Assembly (NCBI GenBank): GCA_037127315.1
Contig: JBBBDQ010000330.1
Location: 2,787,501 to 2,851,500 of the forward strand
From: Ascarosepion bandense
Taxonomy: Eukaryota; Mollusca; Cephalopoda; Sepiida; Sepiidae
Direction: 5' to 3'
DNA length: 64,000 bases
Part shown: positions 1 to 12,000 of the stretch, piece after piece
Position numbering within the stretch: the first letter of the stretch is position 1
How the letters are laid out: each line of letters opens with the position of its first letter
The notes under the pieces: generated by a model
Told to the model about the DNA's origin: nothing
The model's input: only the letters and a program-made list of their open reading frames with translations
Databases searched by the model: none
Translations under genes and position numbers: made by a program

Positions 1-27
1 GTATGCACATATGTATATGTGTGTCCG

Positions 28-59
<32 letters not shown>

Positions 60-110
60 AGTGTGTGTGTGTGTGTGTGTTTGTAGTTATTTGGATATAT
101 ATATATATTT

Positions 111-168
<58 letters not shown>

Positions 169-347
169 TCGGTAAAAAAGCAATCGGAGTCTAACCGTAC
201 TGATGAGCTTTGATACGGCGAAACAGATCTCTCTGCGGATGACAATATATATATATATATATATATATATTTTAAATGTATTTTATTTTTATATTCCATT
301 TACATTCGTTTAATATCTATATGTGGATAGGTGTGTGTTTAAATATA

Positions 348-401
<54 letters not shown>

Positions 402-412
402 TATGTATATAT
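1..412. repeat. compound (TA)n and (GT)n microsatellites
   Basis: TA and GT runs at about 28-80, 94-166, 245-270 and 350-400, separated by short unique pieces. Apparent ORFs here only translate the repeats (YIYIYI). Nothing genic is seen. Confidence 0.9.
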
Positions 413-779
413 GTATGGACTTAAACATTTTTTTTTTAAATTTCATTTGTTTATTCGGTACTTCAATCATATCAATTACTTTATTAATACATCGAGGCGA
501 CTTCAGGGTAACATTGATCTATATGACAAGTATCTATATCCTTAGAACTCTCTATAACGGTTGATTTCTCTATCTTCGGTATTTTTATTTTTCTTTAATG
601 TAATATTATAGCTTTTTATATACTTTTTAAGATTTTTAATATATTTTTTACAATATCTCATTATTTATACCCTCTATTAATATAATATTTATTTTTCCGT
701 TCTCTACTTTTATTCCAGTGGTAGAATTTATTTTAAATTAAATTAATTTAATCCCAACAATATCCATATTATTTTAAAC

Positions 780-1280
780 GAATTTATTTTTGCAAAACTT
801 TGTCATGTTATCTATTTGCTCTATTTCTCCTTTTCTCTTATATTCTTTACTTTTTCTTTTTTCATTTTAAGTATCTGTCCATTTCTTTCCACCCTGCTTG
901 GCTGGCAGATGTCACGGCTACTTGTTCTCCATGCATTTTTACCTTTCTATCTCCCCTTTTTTCATTTCTTCCTTGTTTCTTCCTCCTTTATCCTTTAACA
1001 CTTTCCCTGTTTCCCCCGCTTTTCTTTTTCATTTCCTTTCCTCTTTCCCTTTCTCCACTTCTGTTCCTGTGACACACTTAATTTTTACTTCTTTACACAT
1101 ATATAGTCTTGAAATGTCCTCTTCATTGATCGAGTTTCAATCCAATTCGCTATCCCTCTGTTTCCCCGCTCCTTCTTCCCTACCCTCAGTAACAACGTCT
1201 AGGTACCTACCTTCTAACATAATCTACTCTCTCTTTTAACTCTCCTCCCTTCTTTCTTATTTCTTTTCTTTTTCTTTTTT
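780..1280 (+). repeat. pyrimidine-rich tract
   Basis: About 500 bases strongly biased to T and C on the plus strand (purine-rich on the transcribed strand of the gene). It gives overlapping open frames with no domain. The rest of 430-1420 shows no recognised feature. Confidence 0.6.
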
Positions 1281-1421
1281 TCAAGTGAACTTCCTGTGTA
1301 TAAATTTCATTTTAAGTGAACTTCCGGTGTATAAATTTCTTGAATTTTCCATAATAAATTTGGTCGCTGACCAAGTGAGTATTCCTCGTGGAAATGATCA
1401 TACAACACGTGTGATTTTCGA

Positions 1422-1438
1422 AGATATATATATATATA

Positions 1439-1490
<52 letters not shown>
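1422..1490. repeat. (TA)n(TG)n microsatellite
   Basis: A short TA run passes directly into about 50 bases of TG. Confidence 0.95.
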
Positions 1491-1491
<1 letters not shown>

Positions 1492-1668
1492 AATAAAATC
1501 TTCCGCCGCTAACACCGATTCATCCGAGAAACGATCACTTTAGACGTGAAACTGGCAATAATCTTGAATTGTTGACGTCTACAAAGTTTATATTTACAAA
1601 GGCTCTATCACCGATAGTGACAACTCATACTGCTTAAATACAGCGCATTTTAAGGAATATATATATAT

Positions 1669-3480
1669 AACATTCGTGGTATTCGTACCAACTTTTGCAG
1701 TGTGGAATCGTTCCTCTACGAAAGATCTCCAGACATCCTAGTTCTCTGCGAAACTAACCTTAATGCCATAACCTCTTCCTATGATTTCTCGATTCCTGGT
1801 TACCTTCTTCTCTTTAGGAAGAACTCTAATGTTCACATGCACGGCCTAGGGTAGTTTATCTCCGCGATCATCTACCTCTGACTAGGGAGATCAAGTCCAC
1901 TCTCATATGTGTCTCCGTCTCCCTCTACTAAACTCTAATAAACTTATCTCTTCTTTCTCTACCTATTCCCTTTCTCTCCTGACTGCTGCATGTTAGAGTG
2001 TATTTCAGACAATATAGACAAGGCCATTTTTCTCCATCTATTTGCTAATATATTTGTGTTCGGTGACTTTAATGCCCATCATGCCAAGTGGCTGAAAAAC
2101 TTTGTCACCGATCTTGCTGGTGAGGTTCCAAAGATTACTGAATAACACCAAACTCTCCCTCCTCTATTCATTCAGTTGGAAGTCCTCACTTCTACAGTGG
2201 ACAGGGTTCTGTGCTTTGCTCGAAAATTCTTTTCCAACTCAACATTTGAATCGTCTGGAGTACTGACACCCGATTTCAAACCTAGAACAGAGACTCAACT
2301 GAGTAATATATACATAACCTTGTCTCTGATCTCGGATATAATTTCTAAAATTGACTCCCATAAGGCAAGCGTGGGTGATGGAAATATAGCCACAGTCCTA
2401 AAGAAACGTGCTTCTGCGCTGTCCTCTCCATATTTTATAATTATTGCCTCGCTGCTTCCTGCTTGCTAGAAATTCTCATCTGTAGTTCCTGTTTTTAAAA
2501 ACTCTGAGGGGCCATCTGACCCCTCTAACTATCGCCCTATTAGCCTCTTACCGCTGTTTGGTAATGTGTTCGAGGCTCTTATCAATTCTGAAGTAGTTAA
2601 GCATCTCATACCTCACGACCTACTCTCTAACAATATAGCTTCCGCTTCGCCAAATCTACCGCTGATGTGATAAGAACGGCGAAGCTCGAGCCGTTGCTCT
2701 AGATATATCGAAAGTATTTGACAGGGTTTGGCATGCTGGCCTCCTGCTCAAGCTCTAGTGCTACGGCATTTCTGAACGATTGTTTGATTTAATCCAATCG
2801 TTCCTATCAAATCGTGAGATGAAAGCTGTTTTGAACGCGCAAGCTTCCAGATACTTTCATACGAACGCGTGCGATTCCTCAAGGTTCTTTTCTAGGCCTC
2901 AATCTCTCAACCGACCTGAAGTGAAATGATTACATCGAATCTATAGTTGCATCTACTGCTACGAAAGTTGGTTTACTGTGTCAGGTCAGAAAGTTTTTAT
3001 TCGTCTGAATCCATCTTGCACTTTTATAAATCGACCATTCGTCCGTGCATTGGATACTATTGCCATATTTGGTCGGGTGTTTCTGCTATTCATCTCGGGG
3101 TTCTTGACAAAATCCAAACGAGAATCTGAAACGTAATTGATACTGAATTGGCACCCGATGTGATGCAGCTTCCCTCTGTCTTTTCTACAAATATTTTCAA
3201 CTACTCTGATGAGCTTTTATTCCCTGGTGTCCCGATCTCGTGAATTTACTCGTGCTACTATATTGGCATCAAGGCCCCACCCTTTTACTTCTGAAATAAC
3301 TAAATATAACCGGTTCCTTTTCCCTAACATTTTTCTCACACTTCCCGCTTGTGGAACTCTCTTCCGTTTACTTGCTTCCTTGATAGCTACAATCTCCAAC
3401 AGTTTAAATGCAACATTGCTTGTCATCTACTATCTCCTTGAATTCCGTCCATCTCTCATCCTTTCTGCTATAGCCATCTA
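1669..3480 (+). mobile_element. non-LTR retrotransposon (APE endonuclease + RT), decayed copy
   Basis: Broken frames read in order: NIRGIRTNFCSVESFL and PDILVLCETN (start of an exonuclease-phosphatase-like endonuclease), VFGDFNAHHAKWL, then NYRPISLLP (RT start), a piece like SKAFDRVWHAGLL, LFDLIQSFLSNR, and jumping at about 2895 to LSTDLK-NDYIES, SESILHFYKSTIRPC and later tail blocks. The stretch that should carry the YADD catalytic motif is missing. The family is the same as the better copy at 37738-39170. It lies in the peroxidase intron after exon 11. Many stops: not functional. Confidence 0.85.
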
Positions 3481-3482
3481 CT

Positions 3483-3601
3483 ATATCCTTGAATTTCACC
3501 CATCTATATATAATTTCACTCCAAGCAAAGCAAAACCGCCCCTGAGAAATAACAAGGTACAGTGGGTGTCGGAGAAAAGATAAGTGATGGGTGAAATTCA
3601 A

Positions 3602-3607
<6 letters not shown>
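3483..3607. repeat. 22-bp perfect inverted repeat
   Basis: Bases 3483-3504 (ATATCCTTGAATTTCACCC...) recur as the exact reverse complement at 3586-3607, about 80 bases apart and just before a (TA)n run at 3604-3652. The left arm is itself a near-duplicate of 3426-3450 in the LINE tail. Confidence 0.8.
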
Positions 3608-3654
<47 letters not shown>

Positions 3655-3876
3655 GGCAGCGTGAATACTGTATAGTTACTGAGTTTCAGGCTTTCGTGAG
3701 ATTTTCAGATCTGGAAGCATCAAACTGTCATTGACCCTGAAAATATGAAACTGACGGTCACCATTTGATGTTAATTCATTTGCTTTATTAATAGACGTTC
3801 TTTTCGATACTGATCATACTTCAACTACAAATACATTAAATACACAGTAATGGTTGTGTTTACGCTACTCACTCAC

Positions 3877-4043
3877 CTGGAGAGAAGAGAAAACGTCCAC
3901 GGTTTTCGTACCAAAACCTGTCACCGGTTTTCAGCTCTTGGGCTTGAATTCCAATTAGGCAGGCAAAAGTAGGACCAACGCGGCCACCATCGACGTTTGT
4001 CTCCGATACAGCTCCGCTCCACAAGTCAATATCCTGAACGTCC
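3877..4043 (-). CDS. peroxidase exon 11 (last in window)
   Basis: The acceptor is TTTTCAAATAG|GG and the donor CCAG|GTGAGT. It encodes residues 639-694. [29 protein letters not shown] and GDRFWYEN correspond to the family's DIDLWxGGLxE...GPTxxCII...GDRFWYE. It ends in phase 1 after FLFSPG, where other members continue with a helix ending the domain. That next exon is not seen between base 1 and 3876. Confidence 0.92.
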
Positions 4044-4873
4044 CTATTTGAAAAGAAATATTTGATTATGGACGTCATAGTTCAGTTTTAAATTTAATAA
4101 TCACTGTCTCGAGTAGAAACAGACAACTAGAAAAAACATTTACAACATTCGCGATTATTAATAAATCTTTTGTTGAAATATCAATGTCTGCCGATGAAAA
4201 TGTTAAATGGTAACATCTGAAATATGTCACAACAACTTTTTAGACATTGTTCTGATTGCTAAGTGAAGTGGACTGCATAAGGACCATGGCAAACGTCACT
4301 GACAGAAAGGGTCACTAATTTAGGCCTACCTTTGATAGATTACTTTTTTAGACAAAGGTGGCAAGATTAAAAGCAGAGAAATCCACAGTGAGCGAAGAAG
4401 AGGCCACCTCGCCGCGACTAGAAAAGAAAGGCGCCCGTTAGACTGTTCACCTCCCCTCATTTTTATCTCTGTCTCGCTCGTCTATAGCAGTTGGTTACAA
4501 CCAGAGTAAAGTTTGCTCACTGCAACAATCGGCTTATTGTTTTATTTCGTGGGTAACGATCTGACCAAAAAGTTATTTTTAAGTTGTAAGCGTTTGTCTG
4601 GAAGAAGCTGCACTGTGAGAACGAAACTGGTGTCTGGTCTGAGATGCAACGCTACACTTTGTTACGGGTTAGTTATCTAGTATTGTGAGTTTTCTTCTCA
4701 GTGAGTAATGTACTATTGTGCCTTTATGTCAGTCTAGGTAACCAACTTTTTTCTCATGCACTTCTCGTATATGAAATTCTCTTCTGGCTTTTTCATATCC
4801 TCTCAACTATTGTCTTCAAAATTTTCAATGCAACGTCGATTGTTATTTGTCTCCTAGAATTCCGGTTTTTCTT

Positions 4874-4919
<46 letters not shown>

Positions 4920-6030
4920 TAATAATGTTTACTCGAGTTATTTCACTCTCAGTAAATCTTTGCGCTTTAGTGGCTTTGCTAAATAATTGAAAGTTATGGG
5001 TTGCGGCGATGTACGGGTGCTATAATGGTTAAAGTCTCGGAACGAGAAAGCTGTGAACTTCGTTAGTTACATTTCGCGTCGTGTTCATTACATTTCGATG
5101 CACGTTAAATTTTCCCCCTAGCACTTACATTTACCCATTCTTGACAGATCTTCTAATATCCCAGTCTATGACACCTACTAACAAATGTGATAAAAAGAAA
5201 AAAAAACTCTAAATGAATGCACCTAGATGTAAAAAAAAAATTAAAAAATCTAAAATTCCCGACACCCTTCGTTTGTGTACATGTGTTATCGTACCAAAAT
5301 TAGTAAATTTCGTCTGATGAAGTCCTGAATTTCTAGAATTCTAAATCCGGTCGAATTCGTTTTGTGCGTAAGTGGATGTACCGAATTCGACTGGAGTTCG
5401 AATTCCAGTCGAATTCGTTTCATTTATTTACGCACAATTACCATTGGGAAAGGTATTAATCTGTCTCTTCCTTCTGGTTATAGGTTAAATAATAGGACAG
5501 ATTGGGTTCTATAGCCTTGGTTGGAAAGCCGAGTTTGAATTCCACTTAAATTCATTGCATTCACTTACGCACAAATACCTTTGGGAAAGGTATTAACCCG
5601 TCTCTTCCCTCCAGTTATGGGTTAAAGAATAGGACAGATTGGGTTCTATAGCCTTGGTTGGCAACCAGTCTACCACAGAAAGCAATGGCATACTACTGTG
5701 GGATAATCTTCTACCCAGTCAGCCATGTCTCTTTCGAGACATGATTGCCCAAGGCATATATCACGTATGGCAATGGACTGACTGACCATTGGAACTGGTA
5801 TTAATCCATTTCTTCTTCTTCCAGGTATGGGTTGAATAGCAGAACCGCTTGGGTTCTATAGTCTTGTTGGCAACCGGTCGGCCGCTACTGCGAGAAAATC
5901 TTCTGCCTAGTCCGTCGTGTTTCGAAAGAGACATGATCGCCCAAGTGTGTACCATATATGGCAATTAACTGACTGACTGAAGTCCTGAAGGACGAAACGC
6001 GTCACAAGTAAATTTTTTAGACTTTTAACC

Positions 6031-6095
<65 letters not shown>

Positions 6096-9000
6096 AACCG
6101 ACCGAAAAATGTGAAATAAGTAGCCAAGTCGATCACGTGGTCAGCTTCCAACGCAAACTCATTTTTGGGCGGGTAAAAACATGACACGTGTCATTGAAAG
6201 TTCAATTTGTTGTTTTCTGCAAATCGCTCTCCTTTCATTCGTTAATAAATATTTTCACACTTGCTGGCAAATTTACAAACAGTAATGAAATGAATTACTT
6301 TTATTTCGTATTCACCACACACGTATGTCAATTAACTGGCTGGCTGAATTATAAGTTTAGCTAATGCAATATGTTTATCTTCATAGCTATTGTGACTACT
6401 TTGATGAATAAAATTTTTCTCTATTATTTTATTTCTATTATTTTTCTCTATTATTTTATTTCTATTATTTTTATTTCACATAGAATTTACAATATATGCT
6501 TATGCAACAAATTAATTATAATTTTCATTTCAATGAATAATTATATCTTCAGTTCAAGCTTTGACTTAATAAATAATGTAATGGGAATTGTCTGTTATTT
6601 TTTTTAATATTTTTTTTTGTTTTGTTTTTTATCAGCAGTCCGACAATATTTTACATTATAAGCATTCTTGTATTGGGGTGTGTAAATACCTCGGAACTAT
6701 TTATTTTCGGAAATCCGAGGTGACTAACATGGGGTTAATGGAATGTACGCGACTTGAGTACGTACGGCTAGCTGTTGATAGTGAGTTCATTTCTCACCTC
6801 AATTAAAGGTGGCTGTAATTGTTATTTACATAGTTTAATTTAGTCTGGCGTATCGGTAAAAAAAAGTTGCTTATGAGTTGCTTATACGGGTAAAACATCA
6901 ATTAAAAACAGAAAAAAGAATACTAATGACTTCATGCTAGACCAGTGTTTCTCAACCATTTTAAGCAATGGCACACCTAGAAGCAAATGAAAATCTCATG
7001 GCACATTTAGTAAATTTTTTAAAGTGTATATATTTAAATGTTCTTAAATAAAACGATAAAAATACACACAAATATGAACTTATTTTATTTCAATGTTTGT
7101 CTTCAACTATTTATTTAGTGTGAAATCTGTGTCTGGTGTTTTTTTTTTTTTTTTTTTTTTTTTCGCGATTTCTTGTGAAATCTGTGTCTGGTGTTTTTCA
7201 CGATTTCTTCAATGTTTGGTCCGATGTGCAATATTCAATATAACTTTGTAAAAATTTTGAATTAAACAAAGAATCTTGAATATATTATATGAGAAAAAAG
7301 ATTAATATTCAAATAAATGAAAATTTTTAAGTTTAATTAAAAAGTATAAAAATACTTTTTAAAAAATGAATATTAAAACAAAGTATTTAACATAATAAAA
7401 GAATAGTTGAAAGAATCATTTGAAAAAAAAATTGAGTTATTATTATTTTATTCAAATACTAACGCTGTGCCATAACTACTTCCATAGACACAGACATATG
7501 TAAGTTATGACAATATTTTGCTGCACACTTACGAGGATCGCACCTGTTGTGTAGACAAATTTCAATCTAAATGGAGTCATGGGTAAATGATTGTTTCAAG
7601 GGAAATTAATTTGTACGAGTTGCTTCCCTTTAATAAATCCAATTTTTATTGTTAATGCCACGTCCTTTCAGAAAGTAGATGTTTTCTCCAGTTTCCTTTT
7701 TTCCTTTCATATCTGTAAATTAAGGAATTGCCAATATTGTTTCTGTAGCACTATTCCGTTGCCTTCTTTTCAGTTTTTAAGTCACGCATGTTCTAGACTG
7801 CCAACCAAGAATAGAGAGCCGAGTCTGCGTTGTTAATCTATAGAAGCAGAATGCAGAAGAGATGGATTTGTCTCAGTACCAATCAAATGAAAAGTACTAT
7901 CTCGCCCAGAATTGCTCAAGGTCGAACTTAACAGTACTTACTCCGCTTGGGAGCACCGGGTACTGTAAGCAACTACCTACAACATGAAATTTGTTTCGGC
8001 TTTCAATAACCCACAAAGGGTTGGATACTCCGTAAAAAATAAAATAAACCACCAAGAATTTAAACTCTAGTCACCGGGTCCATTTTCTTCTTTGTCACCG
8101 TCAGTCATTCGGCTCCAATAGAATAGATGCGATACAAAAGAAATTCAAAATTAAATAGTTTTCTTCTGCGTTTGAAGAATTTGATAACGAAACTGACAAA
8201 TATTTTGGAAGAATTCATTATTAACAAAAGAAAATTACTTACATATAAATTTTTTCGAGAAGGTTCTGGGTCTCATTACTATGATCGATTAAGTCGGTGA
8301 AGTTCTCAGGTACACTTAATCCACACCACTGACGCCAAGTTACATAAGTTGGTAGCCCATGATCCCGCCCTGTCTGGATATCAAGAGCCGCCTGATCCCA
8401 TCCGTTTCCGGGAGTCGTTTCGGCCAATTTATTCGTTATTTCATCGCTCACCAACCTTAGAAATATGAGAAATATAAGCAAATACATTTTTGATTCCTGT
8501 CGGGAGACACATTTTTTAATAAGACTTTCGAAAACATCTGCAAATCAATAGTGATTTCATTATTTAAATAAAACAGAAATAAATCTGTAAAACCGTGTAT
8601 TTGTAGTGCTAGAAAAATAAACAAAGCAGGGAACTCCACAGTGCCATTTCGTATGCTAGTCTTGTTTGCACGAACCGTTGTACAAACACCGAAGAATCTA
8701 TCATTTTCTGTTTTGGCTCTAATAAGGGTAGGATCGTCACTGCCTTTAATCGAGGTGATATGCTAGGTGGATTTGTTTTCGAAGTTACTTTCTTACCTTT
8801 GCTTAAGGAGACAGAAACTGATTTTATGACTGGTACACTTTTATGATACGCACGCCGTAACGATGTACATGCTTTCATGTAAGTACTGCCACACAATTAT
8901 CTAAAAACAGCAAGTTAGCTTTTTGGTTCTGTAAAAAGATAGAAGGTTTGAAATGTACTCATGAGTATGATCTTTTTTACAATTCACATATTATTATTTT

Positions 9001-12000
9001 TTGAGTGAATCATTTTTGTGTTGATGTCTCGCGTGCCAGGGAAGATACTGCCTGCCAAGTTATAATCAAATTTTGCTTATAGATATAAGATGACGGTTTG
9101 AGAGCTGTGATAGAAAGCCACTTTAATAATTTTCTGATTTATTGCTACCGCTACTAATTACTAATGTTTACTGCCATGTTTACTAACCAACATCTATATC
9201 CATTGAGCCATGTGTCCGGTGGATATAGAAACTGATTTTATGACTGGTACACTTTTATGATACGCACGCCGTAACGATGTACATGCTTTCATGTAAGTAC
9301 TGCCACACAATTATCTAAAAACAGCAAGTTAGCTTTTTGGTTCTGTAAAAAGATAGAAGGTTTGAAATGTACTCATGAGTATGATCTTTTTTACAATTCA
9401 CATATTATTATTTTTTGAGTGAATCATTTTTGTGTTGATGTCTCGCGTGCCAGGGAAGATACTGCCTGCCAAGTTATAATCAAATTTTGCTTATAGATAT
9501 AAGATGACGGTTTGAGAGCTGTGATAGAAAGCCACTTTAATAATTTTCTGATTTATTGCTACCGCTACTAATTACTAATGTTTACTGCCATGTTTACTAA
9601 CCAACATCTATATCCATTGAGCCATGTGTCCGGTGGATACGGACATTGGTTAGTTCCAGTGACTTGATCTAAAGAGTTGTGAGTTAAATACCCGTAACAG
9701 CAGTGGTGAACAAATAACTTAGAGAGTTAAGTGAATGGGAGATAACTACATGGCTAACAGAAGTAGCATCGCACATGGAATAAGAATGATATACCCCAGG
9801 GATTGTAATAAAGAGTTCAGTTCGAAAATCCTAGCAAGTAAAAAAGGCCGGAGCGTATAATGGCTGAAACGTCGTAAACATGGCAGATGAGAACAATGGT
9901 AAACAGTGTAAGCAACGATTAGAACTGAAATAAAACTGACACATGTTGAAAATGAATTTATACATATTTTTGTTCTGGAGAATGGGCTACAAAAATATTA
10001 AACGGCATTTATTTTTTAAACTTTTCATTTATAAGAAGAATATTGCATTTACAACATTCTAAAAATATTACAACTAATCCAATGCAATAATTATCATTTA
10101 TCCAACTATAAAGAAACTAGCAGTATAGCCCGGCGTTGCTCGAGTGTAATGAAAGCTTTAAAACTAATCCATGGTTCTGGAGCTCAGACTCTTTGGACGT
10201 TGGCACGAAAGATTAAAAAGTTTCCAGTTAAAGCGAAACCGTAGACTGAAAGAAAAATGAATGGATGTAAGTCAAATTTTGATTTCCTGGTATTGATTTA
10301 TATATATATATATATTATCGATTTTCTGCACTATTGTAATGACTGCAACATTGAAACTTCTGAATATCGTTTCTTATGTCTTTGTCTATGAGTGTATAAA
10401 ATTTGATTAAAATCGGACTACTCCTTCTATAACCCGATTTGTTCGATAATCGATTTTCGATATTTATCGGGGGTACCTCGACACAAAACCTAGCTAAGAA
10501 CACTCGCAGACGCTTATAGTACAACTGTGTAAATTTTCAAGAAAATCGGTTCAGCCGTTTCGGAGTCTATAGGTAACGGACACACACACACACACACACA
10601 CACAAAGCTCCATTTATAAATAAGTTTAGATACATATGAAAACAAGTTTTTGTTCATAAATTTATAAATATTTATTAAACTATTAAAATGATTGACTGTT
10701 ATAAAAAATAATTATTATTTACCATTTTATAAAGTTTGACAATCAGCAAAAATAAAATTAATGTAAAAAATTGGCAAGTAGCCGATGTTTTGTCAACCAG
10801 CCTAATAAATAATAATTAAACAATGTAAATAAACAATTTAGTAAATAGTGTTTATTATTTTTCTCATGAACAAGAAAATAAACTCACTTTCATATGGTTA
10901 GGTTTATTTCCGGTTGTAATAATCGCTTTTTAAAGAACAATACACATCACTGATGAGTGAAGGTAATTAAAAGAAACCGGTAAAAAACAAACTTTTCTTT
11001 TAATACGCTTAACCATGTTTACCCTTAATTTCATATTGCTTGTTTGCTCATTTTTCCCCAGCAAATAAAGAATTTATACTGACCTGTCAATCATCTGACT
11101 CAGATCATTTACCAGTCCCTGGAAAATAACGGTTGGAGCCTCGCTTCTTTCATAAAAGACATCAGGATTAAAAAAGATTGAACTCAAAGGGTATTCTATG
11201 CTGCCAATTGTTACGGTAGATCGAATTCCGGAATGACTGTGAAAGACACCAGCGGCGGCGAAACCGTTACGGGTGCTGGGGTTGACGTTACGTGAATACT
11301 GGGCAGTTCCATTTAGGAGAGGCTTCAAGTTGTAGCGTACCATATAATCGTCACCCACAATCTTCGGTAGATATTCCCCATAAGCGATATGTTGCATCTC
11401 AGCAACAACTATTCGTCTCGCCTCCTGGAAAAGAATCTCATCGGTCCAGTTAGGGTGAGCGGCGTTTAGGATGTCGGCTATACGGTTGTGCTCTCGGAAA
11501 AATAAATGGTGAAGCGCCATCGTCATAGGTTCGGTATTCACGCGCCGGTCACCTGTTTTTTAATAAATAAATAAGTAAATATATGATGGGCCAAAAGGAG
11601 ATGGACAATAAATTATAACATCTATTTTGAGATTTCATATACTATTATATTTCATTGACAATTAAATTTTCTTGTGTACAATAATACAGAAGCACTTAAA
11701 TGTTATCAACGCAGTTACTTAAACTGTTGTCCATCACAATTTACGTAGCTTTGAAGTCTACCCCTCACGCTTCGACAAACATATTTGCACGAGTCTCTTT
11801 GTGTATTGATTTCTTGAAATGATTCTCCTTTGTAATGTTTCAAATCACTAACACACCTTGGCTTTTGTCCTCGGGTACTCCCAAAAAAGAAATTTATTGG
11901 TATCAAGTCAAGTGAACGTACTGGCCAATCAATTCATTTCTCAGGAAATGTTTCAAGGTACTCACGGCCTGCTCTTGGATAGTGTAGAGGAGCTCCATCT

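Noticed and set aside
276..545. Open frames rich in IYIYIY or VCVCVC over microsatellites (also at 1285, 24531, 28504, 31324, 33857, 34983 and others)
   Set aside because: They translate TA or GT simple repeats and have no domain or conserved flank.
8609..8896. 95-codon minus-strand frame right of exon 10
   Set aside because: No conserved motif was recognised, and exons 9 and 10 already join in frame with conserved peroxidase sequence on both sides. Could be transposon-derived.
11715..11906. Extra peroxidase exon between exons 8 and 9
   Set aside because: Its translation is DDE transposase C-terminal sequence, and exons 8 and 9 join in frame without it.
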